64,000 nucleotides of DNA from Physcia stellaris (GCA_018902385.1 JABSSW010000039.1:1-64000); one strand, 5' to 3'; positions 10,806 through 22,875 are shown, counted from the stretch's first letter. The notes: generated by a model from the letters alone, not told the origin. Translations and numbers: made by a program.

Positions 10806-11981
10806 ATGCTTCTCAGAAACTCCCTACTTTCCGGACTGTTGAGTTCGTCCTGCTGTGGTGCTGTCATAACTAAAGGAGAACCTCATTGTCAGCAACTAAA
10901 CTTTACCTACTCTGTGAGCGCAACTGTGAGAGATCTACCACCTGCACCCGACCTTTCTGCGCCCAATGCTGTGGTGGCCTATCTGCCGGTGCTCCAAAAA
11001 AACTACAATTCAACTCCTAACAAGACTCGTGAAGGCACATATACGTTTGCAGGCCAGTATTGCAAAGCATTTGGAAGAGGCAATTCTGCACTTCAAGTCC
11101 TGGCCCACGGATCCACGTACACAAAAGAGTACTGGGACCGAGGGGCATGGGGGAATCTATCGCTTCAAAACTCCTGGCAACGCTTTGCCGCCGAACAAGG
11201 CTACTCGACCCTTGCCATAGACCGGATCTGCAACGGCGACTCCTCCCGCCCCGACCCTCAACTAGACTGCCAACTCAGCACCAGCATCGAAGCGTTCCAC
11301 GCATTGTTCTCCGCCCTACGAAACGGAACCGCCTCAGCCAAAATCCCGATACCCAAGCGCTTGGTGTTCGTAGGGCACTCGGCTGGGTCCATCACCGTCA
11401 GCAACCACGTGCAGAAGTATCCCCAGGACGTCGACACCGCGATCCTCACCGGCTGGCCTTCGGGTCCCATAGCAAGCGCTTTTGCCGCGGCCTACCAGGC
11501 GCGACATAACATCACCCCGCCTGCACCGCCTGCGCTATCCCCCGGTTATTTCCCCGCCAAGATCGGTGATTCGGCGCGATTCGCGGATCTCGATCAGGGA
11601 TACATCGTCAGCACGAATGCGACTTTCCGCTCGATTGGGTACGGCGGCAGCTACGATCCCTCCTATCCAGTTTTCGATAATCTCAGCAGAGGCACGTTTC
11701 CGCTGGGCGAGATATCCTACACCGGCGTTTCCGCGTTTCCCGCCTTTAAGGGGAGGGTCATTGTCGCGACCGGCGATCTCGATGGGTTTGCATGGGCGGA
11801 CGGCGACGTGGTTGAGGATGCTAGAGCGGCGTTTCCGTCCGCGCGCAGCTTTAGTTGGATTCATGCCCGCGACTCGGGGCATCTTGTCAATTATCACCGC
11901 TCGGCTCCCGAGACTTATTGGAAGATCTATCAGGCGCTGCGGGCACGGAGACTTGTCCAGAATTCTGAGCTGAGGAACTGA
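10806..11981 (+). CDS. Secreted alpha/beta-hydrolase
   Basis: This single-exon gene encodes 391 aa. An N-terminal hydrophobic stretch (about residues 1-19) followed by Cys-rich sequence looks like a signal peptide, so export is likely. The nucleophile elbow G-H-S-A-G is at residues 190-194, with Ser192 as the predicted nucleophile. A G-D-L-D-G segment near residue 325 and the S-G-H-L motif near residue 360 supply candidate acid and His residues. Several N-x-S/T sites fit a secreted glycoprotein. Related fungal proteins are annotated as alpha/beta-hydrolase or lipase-like; the substrate cannot be read from the sequence. GC content is normal, although the gene begins only about 400 bp from the mutated block. 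No intron is needed. Confidence 0.87.
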   Translation: MLLRNSLLSGLLSSSCCGAVITKGEPHCQQLNFTYSVSATVRDLPPAPDLSAPNAVVAYLPVLQKNYNSTPNKTREGTYTFAGQYCKAFGRGNSALQVLAHGSTYTKEYWDRGAWGNLSLQNSWQRFAAEQGYSTLAIDRICNGDSSRPDPQLDCQLSTSIEAFHALFSALRNGTASAKIPIPKRLVFVGHSAGSITVSNHVQKYPQDVDTAILTGWPSGPIASAFAAAYQARHNITPPAPPALSPGYFPAKIGDSARFADLDQGYIVSTNATFRSIGYGGSYDPSYPVFDNLSRGTFPLGEISYTGVSAFPAFKGRVIVATGDLDGFAWADGDVVEDARAAFPSARSFSWIHARDSGHLVNYHRSAPETYWKIYQALRARRLVQNSELRN

Positions 11982-13300
11982 ATGGGATGGCCCGTTGTCT
12001 CATGGCGAGTTCATCCGTAAAGGTAGCCCATGGGCTGGCAGAAACTGGCCCGCTTCTACTTGGCACCTCCTGAAGAGTGAGCGATGCCAGGCCATGGGAT
12101 AACGCTCTCATTCCGAGGCGGTAGCGTCAACGTCCCTCGCGACCATATTTCCTTCTTCCGAGCTATCATCTCAGTAGCGTGAAGCACATTCCCAACAGAA
12201 CCCCTTGTCACAAGCTCGTCAGTGTATATAGAGCGCCGAGTCAACCCCACTCACCGCTCACAGTGACGGACCAAATTACGCACTGTCCATGACTCTCCTC
12301 ATGTATCTAACCCAAGTATCCATCTAAAAAACCATTTCCCCCCAATACTGCTCCCTATATCTCTAGCTCTCACCAACTTGCACTCCTTCTCTTCACATGA
12401 GACCCAATTCCGTGTTCATATCATGCTTCGTGTGGAGATTGTAATCAAATAAAGCAAACCACGTCTACTCATATAATCAAGGGCCAGCAAACTCAAACAC
12501 CATTAAAAATGCTCGGAAAGAACTCCGAGGTGAAGCACGAGAAGAGTCCACTGAAGGAACTAGGAGATTTACTTGGTGGGCGTTGCGGTGCTTGATGCAA
12601 CTCCTACCCAGTATTACCCTGATCGGATTGGATAGATAAATGGAAGGATATCAGGGGGGTTTACTATTCATTCAACTTGGGCTCTAGAAGTGTGTCAGCC
12701 GACCACGAGGGCTATTTGAGGGGGTACATACTGTACTGTCTGGCGGCGCTTGAGATGGACCTCTACTTGTACTGAGTCCGTAAAAATATTTGTAGACATG
12801 GAAGTCGCAAAAAGAGATGATAGCTTGATTTTAGAAGTAGGGGGTAGGATATGGATGGGTTTGGATGGGAGTTTGCGCTAGGAGAGGGTTGAGAACTAAA
12901 GAGATTGAGTAGCTGAGTGAGGAGATGAGCAGATGGTGGATGACTACTTGCTGTTGTCAAAGGAGAAATCTTCGGCTGCACTGGTGAAGAATGGCACTTC
13001 AAATTTTCGCGCCTAAAGATTCCCGGCAGGCGGGTGCTCTAGAGGGGGCTGCTCCCGGGCTAGGTTCTTAGCTCTAGGACCTCCTACATTACCTAAGTGC
13101 GGCCTGCAATCGAACTGACACACCATTGCATCAGTGGACTATAGACAATATGGAGTAGGGAGGTGGATCTAGGTTTAGGTAGGTAGAGCACGCGGATACA
13201 TCCGAAGGGCCATGACGAAGTGAATTTGACCGAAGAGAGAACAGAAAATTTGAACATTCTCGGTATCTGTCTACTTTTCGACTCGCCATCCACGCATCCC
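11982..13300. other. Intergenic, no gene recognised
   Basis: This is the spacer between the convergent hydrolase and B3/B4-domain genes. Short open frames are present, such as one of 28 codons from 12508, but none has family-like features. Composition is normal, and the Copia mutation pattern does not extend here. Confidence 0.6.
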
Positions 13301-14132
13301 TCACTTCCCAACCTCAAAATCCCACACCCCAACCCCCTCCCCCAGCACCGTCGCCCTCGCCTCAACCCCAAAAAACCTCCTCAACCCCCCAACCAAATCC
13401 TCCCCAACTTCCCTCGCCAACACACTCACCTCCCTCTCCACCCCCTCGTTAAAAACCTCACTCATAAAAATCACATCCCTCGTCCCCCCGTAACCAGCCC
13501 CTCCTTCGCCTGCCTCCACGCCAACTGCCTCGTCAGCACCGTGGTGCCCTGGACATACACCAGCTCGCCCTCCGGCACCTTGACCCCCTCCGCGCCCTCA
13601 TCCGCATCCAGCGCCCTAAACACATCCCCCTGTCTGGAAAAGCGCAGCTCGAGTGGGGCGGCAGCGGAGAGCTGGGCGAGATCGAAGGCGCCGGCGGTGA
13701 CGGCGTGCTTGATGGAGACGGCGTTGTAGAAATCCACGACGGGGTTGATGGGGCGCAGCGCGGTGCGGTCTTTGAGCAGACGCTTGTAGAGCGATTCGTT
13801 GGATTGCGGATATTTTTTCGTCGAGACGCCGCAGCTGGCTTTGAGGGTGTCGCGGTAGAGGGCGATGCGCGGGTGGCTTTGGGCGTTGGGGTAGGTGGTT
13901 AGGGTGGTCAGGGCGGTCGTTGCTGCGGTCTGTGGGTTGGACGGGGATGGTGAGAATGGGGATTTGGGGTAGGTGCTTGGGGGAGGGTTTTGGGGGGTTG
14001 GGGGCGTACCTGGGCGAAGTCGGTCACTGCGGGGTTTTCGGCTTCGTTGTTGAGGTTGTGGGCTACGACGATGACGACTTGCATCTTGGGTAGTCGTTTG
14101 GTGACATCTTGAGCGATGCTGAAGCGATTCAT
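13301..14132 (-). pseudogene. B3/B4 tRNA-synthetase-like domain protein, one-base frameshift
   Basis: Exon 1 is 14132-14010 and exon 2 begins at 13929 (phase 0; donor GTACGC, acceptor CACAG). The product of about 250 aa matches stand-alone B3/B4 proteins, a fold shared with the editing module of phenylalanyl-tRNA synthetase beta. Readable motifs are FYNAVSIKH, an LELRFS-x-x-G-D-V-F segment, and QG-T-x-V-L-T-RQ-x-x-WRQ. Free-standing members are thought to act on mischarged tRNA or related substrates, but their role is not settled. In the C run at 13484-13489 the frame shifts. One extra base would join the upstream frame, ending LVTGG, to the downstream frame, TRDVIFMSEVFNEG, without gap. This may be an assembly error rather than a real break. 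It lies 240 bp downstream of the SulP gene, on the same strand. Confidence 0.72.
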
Positions 14133-14372
14133 GATGGTGACTGGGAGAGCTGGGTGGGTAGAAGGATCAGTGAAGGTGGGAGAAATGGCAAGTGGGTGAA
14201 TTGATGAATTGATGGCGTTCACCGCTTCAATCCTTGTGTAACATGCAGGGTGGGGAAAGGCCCTGCAGGATTTAGGATTCCCGTGAGCCAAACCCCCACC
14301 ATTGAATTCCACCAGTCGTGAGAAATTGCAAGGAATAATCAATGTACTTTTGATATGAATCACGCAATCGAT

Positions 14373-17300
14373 CTAGCATGAAAACACCGCCGACGGTCGC
14401 CACTGCCCAATGGATGCATCCCAGCTGGAATATCCACCTCCATCATGAAGCTCTACCGTCCAGCAATCCCGATCGGAAGTAACGTCAAATAGAGACACGT
14501 GAGCGGAAGAGCTGGGGTCAGCAATCGTGTCAGCATCCGGTCGCACAACACCAATGCTCTCCCCGGAACCGAACGACTGCTTCGTCAGGACCTTCCCATC
14601 TTTTTTAACCTTAATTACACCTATCCGTTTGATCAACCCGTAGTAGCAGTTGTGAAGGAGTCTTTTCACGAGAGCTTGCAGCGATGGTCTCAAGTCGCTC
14701 GCAGGCGGTTCTCTAGGAACTTGGACCGAGATCTGCCCTTGGAGGACGAAAATCAGACAGGGATCTGGTCGGATTGTTAGTGCCCTGTTGTCTGCGGATC
14801 GGAGACGAGCTGGTACATACTTTGGATTATCACCGACTGGCCCGGCTGATAGTGACCAACCCGAACGCTTGTACTCCTCGAAGGTGAGAACTGGTGCTGG
14901 TGTCCCTTGGAGCTGGGTGTGTAGTCTCTATCAGTGCTGGGAGGGAAGAATTCCTGGAACATGTCTGGACTCGGACAGATTCGACCGAAGGCCTCAATGG
15001 CCTCTTCCTCCGACACAAAAGAAGTGGCTTGGTGATAGACTTAGCTTTGGAGAAGATTAAATTCACAAATGGGGTTCCAGCACTTACTTTCATCATGACT
15101 TCCAACGCTGACAGTTAGAGATCTCGAATCGGAGACCTGATCTTGATGAACGTTGCTCCACTCGACTGCCTCGTCCAGTGTCTCAAATCCCATTGGATCG
15201 ACCTGTTCCAGGGTACTTGAAGGCCTGTGAGGCGACCGAGTCTCAAAATTGAGTACCAAGCCGCCACGCTGAAGGTCGGCATATACGGTAGAATCATCCG
15301 ATAAACCAGCCAGTATCACCGTGGTGGACTCGGCAACCTCGCGAATCTTACGCTCGAGGAATTCTACTACCGATGTCTCTATTCGACAGACGTTCGTGAG
15401 ATCGAGTACGAGGTATTGATATTGGTTGGTTGCTTTTTGCGCCATGTCGATGGCCGACTCAAGCGAAGGGATTGATGCGAAAACTATCAGTAGAAGTAAG
15501 TATCTCAAGCCAGAAATAAACTGCTTCTGGCAGATACTTACAAATGTAGCCGCGAAGCTTGATCACACCTAGTCTAGCTTCTTCCGAAGCAAGAATCCCC
15601 CGGAATGAGTCTCGATTATCCGGTACAGCAAGACTAGACCATCGGTGAAGCTCGATGTCGTTGCCCGGTCTCGAAGCGGTGACGGAAATACGCTTGATGT
15701 CAGCCGGAGACAAGATCTCTGATACTTCCACAACGGTTTCAGGCGCTTTAGACAAGTCATTGTATCGTATCGTTCCAGATTCTTCGTGCAGGTCTGTCAT
15801 GCGCACTCTCTGAGTAATCTTCGTTAGCTATGTGTGTAGTATGCCATGTAAAATTAGTCTTACCGTATCCATGATCCCCCAGAAGAGGTACACTACAGCG
15901 GCAGCTGCAACACCAATGCCAAAGCCAGGTGCATATCCCATGAAGGTGCATGCAATTAATGTGGTCATCACCACCAACCATTCAGCAAGGACTAGGGTTT
16001 TTGCCGACTCCCACACGGCCTCCAACGTCAATTCGATTCCGAGGAAGAGAACTAGCGTCGATGCTAGCACTGTGGGCACGTAGGGAAGGACAAGATAGGA
16101 GATGAAGAAGAATCCTAATGTCAAGGCAGTGACGACACCTGCCTCGATACGGCCTCCTCCGGCGCGAGTGAAAAATATCGAGTACGACAGTTGCTAGAAG
16201 GCGAATAGACGATCAGCAATCATACTTTATGGGTAAGGTCTACACTTACAAGGATATTGGGTACTGTGCCAGCACAACCAGCAAGAAGGTTAGCAACTCC
16301 TTGGCCAATGAACTCGTGGTTCATGCTGACAGGTACACGAAGAGAGTAACCTAGAGCGGGTACATATATCGGCAGGTTGAGTACACCGATGACGACGACA
16401 AGCACGATATTCGTAATGGCACTCTTTAGGGCCGAGAAAGCTACGTTGTGGAAGTCGAACAGAGCCCAATAATTCCAAGCAGGTCCCGGATATTGTTCGT
16501 GGAGTCCGTCATCCTCAATCTTGAATAACCACCCATTATCGACAAGGATGGCCATACCTCCTGTGTTAGTTTTGCGCATGATCGCAATTACGATCCAGAA
16601 GATGATCGGTATCGCCACAAAGTACAGAGGAACGTAGTAAGCGTGTCGAGTAGCTCCTGCGGTTCGTCTTCGGAGGAACTCGGAACGAATGGAGTACGAA
16701 AGAAAAAAGGCAGGGACGCAGGAAGCAGCGAGTAAGCCAAGATGCTCGACCCCAAACAGGACCGTGCTGACCGAGGATAGTTTCAAGGCTGGCGATGACG
16801 CTGGAAGCGGTAATTCCAGTCCCAGGATGAACAATGAGACCCCGATACCACCAATGATACCGGTAAGTACAGTCTTCGGAAAGTATGCGACCTATCCATC
16901 CGAGTTACTGTTAGCGTGGTCTAGCGAAATAAACGGGACACCTACGACTTGAAGGGTCTACGTACCACTTTTCCAGCCTTGAAAACCCCGAGTGCAATGA
17001 ATGAAGCCCCTATCAAGAAGCTGGTGAGGGTATATGCCACCATTACGGTCGGTATCAGTTTCGGATTATCATCACCAAGAGCACGTTGTAAGTCGGAGCC
17101 AATGCCTCGGAGAAAAGGCAATATCTCGATAAGCATGGCTCCCAAAGCTCCAGGGAAGAGCGAACCGCGGAGCGTCATGACTAATTGTGAGAATACCGTA
17201 CTAGGACCACATCAGTGGAACAACCCAACTCAAATTACTGGAAGACAAACCTGAGTATGTACATGGACATGCCTTGTACTTGGACAGATTTGAAGGCGGT

Positions 17301-17500
17301 ACCTTCGGACGGAAAGATAAGCAGGCCCGTAGAGACTGGGTAATTTGTAAGCCAGTGACCAGAGTATGTAATCCAACGACTGACATACCAGCATCCAGGA
17401 CATTGAAAAGAGTACCGAGCAATATTGAAGGCAGTGCATGATTGAGCCGTGCAATTGGGTTCGAGGTGCCCAGTGGGGAAGACTTCTCAAAAATCGCCAT
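14373..17500 (-). CDS. SulP/SLC26-family transporter with STAS and cNMP-binding-like C-terminus
   Basis: Nine exons join to 897 aa: 17500-17389, 17335-17251, 17200-16966, 16891-16250, 16193-15864, 15809-15542, 15483-15088, 15027-14821 and 14791-14373. All junctions are GT-AG and in phase; the exon 8 acceptor is the least certain. Residues from about 25 to 465 form the multi-span anion-transporter core, with N-terminal LPSILLGTLFNVLDA and a G-G-I-G-V-S-L-F span. Residues about 545-640 form a STAS domain (LVLDLTNVCRIETSVVEFL). Residues about 700-897 resemble a cyclic-nucleotide-binding fold (F-V-L-Q-G-Q-I-S-V, then F-G-S-G-E-S-I-G). This layout resembles the fungal YGR125W/Vsb1 group, linked in yeast to vacuolar storage of basic amino acids, rather than plasma-membrane sulfate permeases. 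That assignment is inference. Confidence 0.85.
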
Positions 17501-18802
17501 GGCAAAATTCTTTGACCTGAGCTGGGGAAGTGAAGTGATCTAAATCCTGTCGGCCGGTGGCTTTGAGACTCCAGAAAGACTATTCTGAACACCGGAAAGC
17601 TCTGGGGATATAGGAAATGGTGACGGAGCAAACAACGGTACGTGCGAAACCCAAGACAGGGAATGCTAGACGAGAGCTAGATGAAAGCCACGTGGTGTGT
17701 CAAAGCTCGCTATACTTTAACTCTATATTCGTCTTTGTCCGACGGTAATCAATTCTGGTTCCCACCAGATGTTGTGGCATTCGGTGGCTCACGTTTTTGA
17801 TTGGTACCTCGGTGGCCCCCGATTACTGTATGGCAGGCTGGGCCATGGGATCCACATACTTTATCGTGCTGCGGAGCATGTTTCAATCCATATGGATTTT
17901 GGACATTGGCAATACTCCACTCCGGCTGGGCCGCCCCCACCAAGCTTTACTCCTGTGTCATCTACCCTACTTCCTACCTCCGATATGCGCCAGGCAGCCA
18001 ACACTCAAAGACGAGGAATCACTCGATGATGATGTAACATCCGGTTCAGCTGCTCCATGGCCCATTCCTCTGAAACGCCGGCCCTACCCTCTACTCGTCG
18101 ATTTTTGCGTCATCATCTCGGGCATTGCAAGACTACTTTACAGCAGTATGTTTAGATGTCCGTTGTATCAGGAACAAGAGGCCTGCTCGAAAATAATGCC
18201 TGTTGAGCTTTGCAGCGAATGATATGACGTGATATCGACATGCGTTCAAGCTGATACGATTATTCCCATAGAAGTTGATACCATGCTTGCTCTCTCATCC
18301 TACGATGAAAAATTTTCGTTAATTAAGGTTACGAAGGAGCCGGAAATGCTATATAAAGGATCGTGCATATTCAACCTTGCAGATTCTGCCGCGCACTAAA
18401 TTGCCCAGCCATCCAGCCTTAAAGTTCTATTGCTGACCATTATGCAGGTACACCCGAATGGAGAAGAAATTCTGACTCATGCATTGTCAGGACATTTAAC
18501 CCAAATTGGCAAGGGAGTCTGGACAGACGTGAGGACTTGAAGGATGGGCGGTCTCGAGCATAGTAAGATCCGTAATGGTAGTACAAAGGTAAGCACGGAA
18601 CGAAAACGCGATGCATGTGGCCAGGAATGCATTGGGACACAGTCCGGACCACGTAATACGGCCGTTTCCGAGGCCTTGTCGATCCTACGGTGACTGCTTC
18701 TCATCACTATAAAGCTGAGGTTACCCTGCGTCCGATGTTCAAATCCCTTTATCATCAATCTTACAAGCTGACGCACAGAGCTTAGCATCTTCTAAATCAA
18801 GA
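17501..18802. other. Divergent intergenic region (SulP / desaturase)
   Basis: This region separates two divergently transcribed genes and must hold both promoters. A TATATAAAG-like element sits at about 18350-18358, some 450 bp before the desaturase ATG, so it may serve a long 5' leader or be incidental. No coding sequence was recognised. Confidence 0.5.
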
Positions 18803-19831
18803 ATGTCAGCCACCATGTCTTCAGTCCAGACGGAAACCGTTACCACTGAGACTCATCAGATCCGTCCACAGGACAAACCTCTTCAGCATGCTTTGGGGGT
18901 TGCGAGACTTTACCGCGCGAGGAGCACACTCCAGACCACGTTGGGGATAATCAGCAACTACATCGTCTTCATGACTTGCATAGCAGTATCTCAGAGCCCA
19001 GCTGTATCATCTTACCTATCACCTTTGGCTGCCAGGATGCTCTATGTGCTTTCGGCGCTACTTATCGCGTCCCGTATGAGAGCCTTGGAGAACTTGATCC
19101 ACGAAGCATCACACAACAATCTCTTTCCAGTGGCGAAGCTGCATCAGAGTCTGCAATTCTTGTATGCTTTCCCGGTCTTCCGTGTCGTTGACGATTACCG
19201 ACGATCGCACTCGCTCCATCACAAACATCTTGGCGACCGACAGCGAGACCCCGATATCGTACGCCTCTATGACCTAGGTCTGGATAAACTTCCCGAACAG
19301 CCTGTGTGGTATCTCATCGGATTGCCAATGACCGGGTTCCTTACCTACGAGTATCTGACCACAACTTTCTGGGACTTCTGGGAGAGCTCGTCATCTCGCT
19401 TGTCTAAGACGCTGTACTGGATGACTGTGGCGCTGGGTGTGGCATACACAAAGTCCTACCAAGGATTCGTGTACTACTACCTTATTCCCTTCTTGGTCAT
19501 TCTCCCGGTGACACGGTACTGGGCCGAAATCTCGGAACACCTTGGTTTAGATCTTCGAGCAGATCTAGGCAGCTCCAGAACGAACATCGGATTCATTCAC
19601 CGATGGTACATGAACCCTCACAACGACGGATACCATGCGGTGCACCATCTGTGCAGCCAAGTCCCGTTCTACCTCCTACCAGAGGCACACAGAATTCTGA
19701 TGAAGGATAGCGAGGCATATGCAAAAGCCACTGTGATTTCTTACGGCTTCTTTGAGACATTCAAGCAGATGGTGACGGGTAAGACGATTGTGAAGGATGG
19801 CAGAAGCGTCGAGCTCAGTGCTGCACGTTGA
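18803..19831 (+). CDS. Membrane fatty-acid-desaturase-like protein
   Basis: This single-exon gene encodes 342 aa. Three histidine boxes of the membrane di-iron desaturase/hydroxylase family are intact: H-E-A-S-H at 100-104, H-S-L-H-H at 136-140, with a further His at 142, and H-A-V-H-H at 278-282. Hydrophobic pairs around residues 45-95 and 165-240 give the usual four membrane spans with the His boxes on the cytosolic side. There is no cytochrome b5 domain, and the protein is shorter than the Ole1-type delta-9 enzymes. It may instead act on sphingolipids, carotenoids or another lipid. A second in-frame ATG four codons later is an alternative start. Its 3' end faces the 3' end of the SAT4-domain gene. 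Confidence 0.85.
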   Translation: MSATMSSVQTETVTTETHQIRPQDKPLQHALGVARLYRARSTLQTTLGIISNYIVFMTCIAVSQSPAVSSYLSPLAARMLYVLSALLIASRMRALENLIHEASHNNLFPVAKLHQSLQFLYAFPVFRVVDDYRRSHSLHHKHLGDRQRDPDIVRLYDLGLDKLPEQPVWYLIGLPMTGFLTYEYLTTTFWDFWESSSSRLSKTLYWMTVALGVAYTKSYQGFVYYYLIPFLVILPVTRYWAEISEHLGLDLRADLGSSRTNIGFIHRWYMNPHNDGYHAVHHLCSQVPFYLLPEAHRILMKDSEAYAKATVISYGFFETFKQMVTGKTIVKDGRSVELSAAR

Positions 19832-21480
19832 AATTTGGCATCTATCTGATACGGTGCCAGTCTCACGGCGACAGTCGGAGATGGGGGCTGAGAAGTGTGC
19901 CTTGGCAGCGAAAGAGCACAAGATCTGGGGGTCAGATGGCGTGAGTTTTGGCGGAATCAGATTGATCGCACTAGTCGGGAAGCAGATGGTACCGGGTAAA
20001 ATGGGTATAGGGTTCACTCGTTATGATTTAGGCCTAGACGACGTCATGAAGTTCAAAATCTTCAATCTCTGTTAACTTGCTTTGCAAAACCAACAATCCA
20101 TGAAACAGTTCCCTATGCTGGTAATCAAGTGATTGCAGGCTTTCCCACACCTCAAAGTTTCAAGTGCGACATGCCCACCAACTCAGAGCGAATTCGATGA
20201 CCAGATAATGCACTAGGATTTCGTCCGAGAGTGATTCATCGGGTCTCTTTTGCCGACTCGTCTGTAATCTGGAACTGGAGGGAAATTAGGATCTTCAGCC
20301 AGATGCAATCCTGTTCGAACTGGCCCCATCAGCCTTGTTGATGATGCCGGAAGTGTCGCAGCTGCCAGTGCCAGGTAAGAAGAAAAAAGGAAAAAGGTTG
20401 GTCCAGATGGCCTCCGAAGAATGGAATGATGTGACGATCAGCTATTTCCGGTCCAACGAGCGGGGAGCAATAATTACCGCGCGTGTGTAACGTTACATCC
20501 GGAGGCTCCCGCCACCCGCCCTGGAGATCGAGACAGTCAGCTTTCAGATTTTTTTATGCAGCCACAGTCTCGGCTGACGGAGATACAGTCTCAGCTTACG
20601 CATACAGAGCACGTGCCAAGGCACTGCCAAGGCAGTGTAACGTAGAGGATCCAGCCGGGATGGAAAGGATGCGTCAGCTTTCAGATCACATTGCGACATG
20701 TAGGATTTTTTGACGTAAGAACAATTGGCACTGTACATCCCTCTGGATGAGTGTGAAGACTCCTCATTCGGCAAGATACATCAGACACGTGTTTGGTCTT
20801 CACCGCCTCGCCTGGCCCGAATCAATGTCCATTGCATGGCACGTGGGAATGGTTCCATCCACACCACTGTCCGTCTCCACCAATTTACCAGCACGCAATA
20901 TCTCCTCGCAACAATTACTAGGCCCGGCGAATTGTATCGGATGAACTTCCCTGCAATATCCTGTTCAAGCTATGCCTGCTTCACGTCGCTGCTTATGGAG
21001 CCACTCTATGGATTCAATCACGTGCTACCTAACGCTTCGAGTGAAGCATAGGAACAACTAAGCCGACTAGCCGGACGGCTCTTCGAAGTCGGACACAAAC
21101 GATTACAGGATTCGTGCTACTGCCCAGTCAAGATCTTGATTGGGCGCAACTTAATTCCGTTCATTTACGCTGAAAGGTCAGTGATGATCTCAAGGCTATC
21201 CTTTCAACCCCAGTGGATGCCGAAACATCTTTCGTTGAAAGGATTCATACAGCATAAGGCGTGGTGTATGCAAATATGACATGTTGATCTTGTGGTGTAC
21301 TTTTGAAGGCAGATCCGGGGATCACTGTTGGTTTGCCTGGCTGGGTGTTCAGCAGGAATATCCACAGTTTCAGACGCATCTCATGATGTACCATATACAA
21401 ACTCCACGGAATCTCCCTAAATTTCCACAGTTTTGAGGGCTTCATCGAAAAATACAATTTAGATCCCAACTGGAACCCTT
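19832..21480. other. Convergent intergenic region with clustered CACGTG sites
   Basis: This lies between the 3' ends of two convergent genes, so no promoter is expected. It nevertheless holds four CACGTG palindromes at 20610-20615, 20786-20791, 20840-20845 and 21019-21024, and a repeated 14-mer GTCAGCTTTCAGAT at 20536 and 20673. No convincing ORF was found. It could hide a non-coding transcript, a decayed gene or a short multi-exon gene. Confidence 0.5.
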
Positions 21481-22875
21481 TCAAAGTTGCGTACGTACTA
21501 CCGACACTTCGTGCTGAACATTGATCCCAGGTAACAGCATCTCATCTCTTTCCGGATCTGCTATCGTGTTCCCAGCCGCCGTGGCTGTGTGACCTTGACC
21601 GGCATTTGTTGGCTGATGTAGTGTCAAATCGTTCACCCAGTCACTCCTTTCGGAGAATTTCGCACTTTGCGCTGCTGCACCGCCAGATCCTAATTGTATA
21701 TCATAACCATGACGCTTTCGACTTCCTTGGGATCTCGAGAGGCCCAATACTTGCAAGATTGGGCTCGTCAAGCGCAGCAGAGGACGTAAAGTTGGAAGGC
21801 ATGCAGATACAACGGCAACCGATGGTTCAACTGATGTCCAAATCGATACTTCAATGTCATCCCCTGAAACAATAAGTCAACAAGCATTCGTGCCGCGTCG
21901 TGAGACGGGAACAACGACTGACACAGAGGGTCGGTCTGTCCCTTTTTAAGGAGTATGCCCAATCGGTAGGAACTGGCGACAATAACCCTAGGCGACATGA
22001 AGCTTAGTATCGACGAGGCCAGCGTAGCTGGAGGACAGGGAAAGACATACAGACCGCCTGTCAAGAACGTTAGAGACAATCCAATCTTTTGACCGGGAGA
22101 TGTTTGTAGCCGCCATATCATCCGTACAGGCAAGGCTAGTATGATGATATCCGTGATGATGTTGGGTACTGCAACGCCAACATAGAATAGCTTGCGATCG
22201 ACGCATGTCGAAGGTACTGATCTGTCCCAGAATCCATGTATCGGTTTACAAGAAAATATCTGAATGACAATCACGGCAATCCACCACACTAAACAGACTA
22301 CACCTGTGATTCGCACCTTGACGGTAAGTCTTTGCACCGGAAAGAGTCTCTGAAAAAACAAGAGGATCGAAAGCTTGACAGAAGTAATGGCACAGGCGTA
22401 TAGGACTGATATGCAGATTATTGCCTGGCAAACAGTGAGTCAAAAAAAGTTAGGTCCATGAGCATTCCCAGATGCATTGCATCCTGATAGTCCTACCTGA
22501 TAAAAGTGCTTGAGTTGCTCTCCACTTGCGAGCACCGTATGTTTTCCTTCGCCAAAAAGCACTTCTACTTGACTTAGTATCCGATAATGAGATTATAGAG
22601 GTTAACCTACGAAGTTGAGCAGTGGTGAAGGTACCTGTGGTGAATACCTGTACTGTCAGCGCAATGTTCGAGCATAGTACTCCAGACAGCTCCGGGGAGC
22701 GTACTAAAGCCACCAATATCATACAGTCATCCGCAGCAAGTGGAAGATTGACAAATCTTTTGGCGTAAAGACGGGCAAGCACAGCGAAATAAGATATTAT
22801 CAAGAAGGGAAGGGTGACTCTCAGCATCAGCGGTTGGTGACTCTCGGAGAGATCGACGTGTGAACTCGACGCCAT
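21481..22875 (-). CDS. SAT4-family (fungal rhodopsin-like domain) integral membrane protein
   Basis: Six exons join to 365 aa: 22875-22705, 22647-22611, 22564-22497, 22424-22051, 21987-21923 and 21863-21481, all in phase with GT-AG ends. The frame shows the family hallmarks: R-L-Y-A-K-R then A-D-D in the first loop, G-E-G-K-H at about 74-78, V-K-L-S-I-L-L-F-F-Q-R-L-F in a central span, F-S-C-K-P-I then F-W-D, and near the end I-W-T-S-V-E-P then V-S-A-C-L-P-T-L-R-P-L. Seven spans are expected. Such proteins include PTH11-like receptors, but this one lacks an extracellular CFEM domain, so a receptor role is only probable. The C-terminal tail of about 100 residues is hydrophilic. Confidence 0.84.

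Noticed and set aside
11060-11973. Long alternative frames overlapping the secreted hydrolase
   Set aside because: They are shadows caused by GC-rich codon bias; only the 391-aa frame has a signal peptide and catalytic motif.
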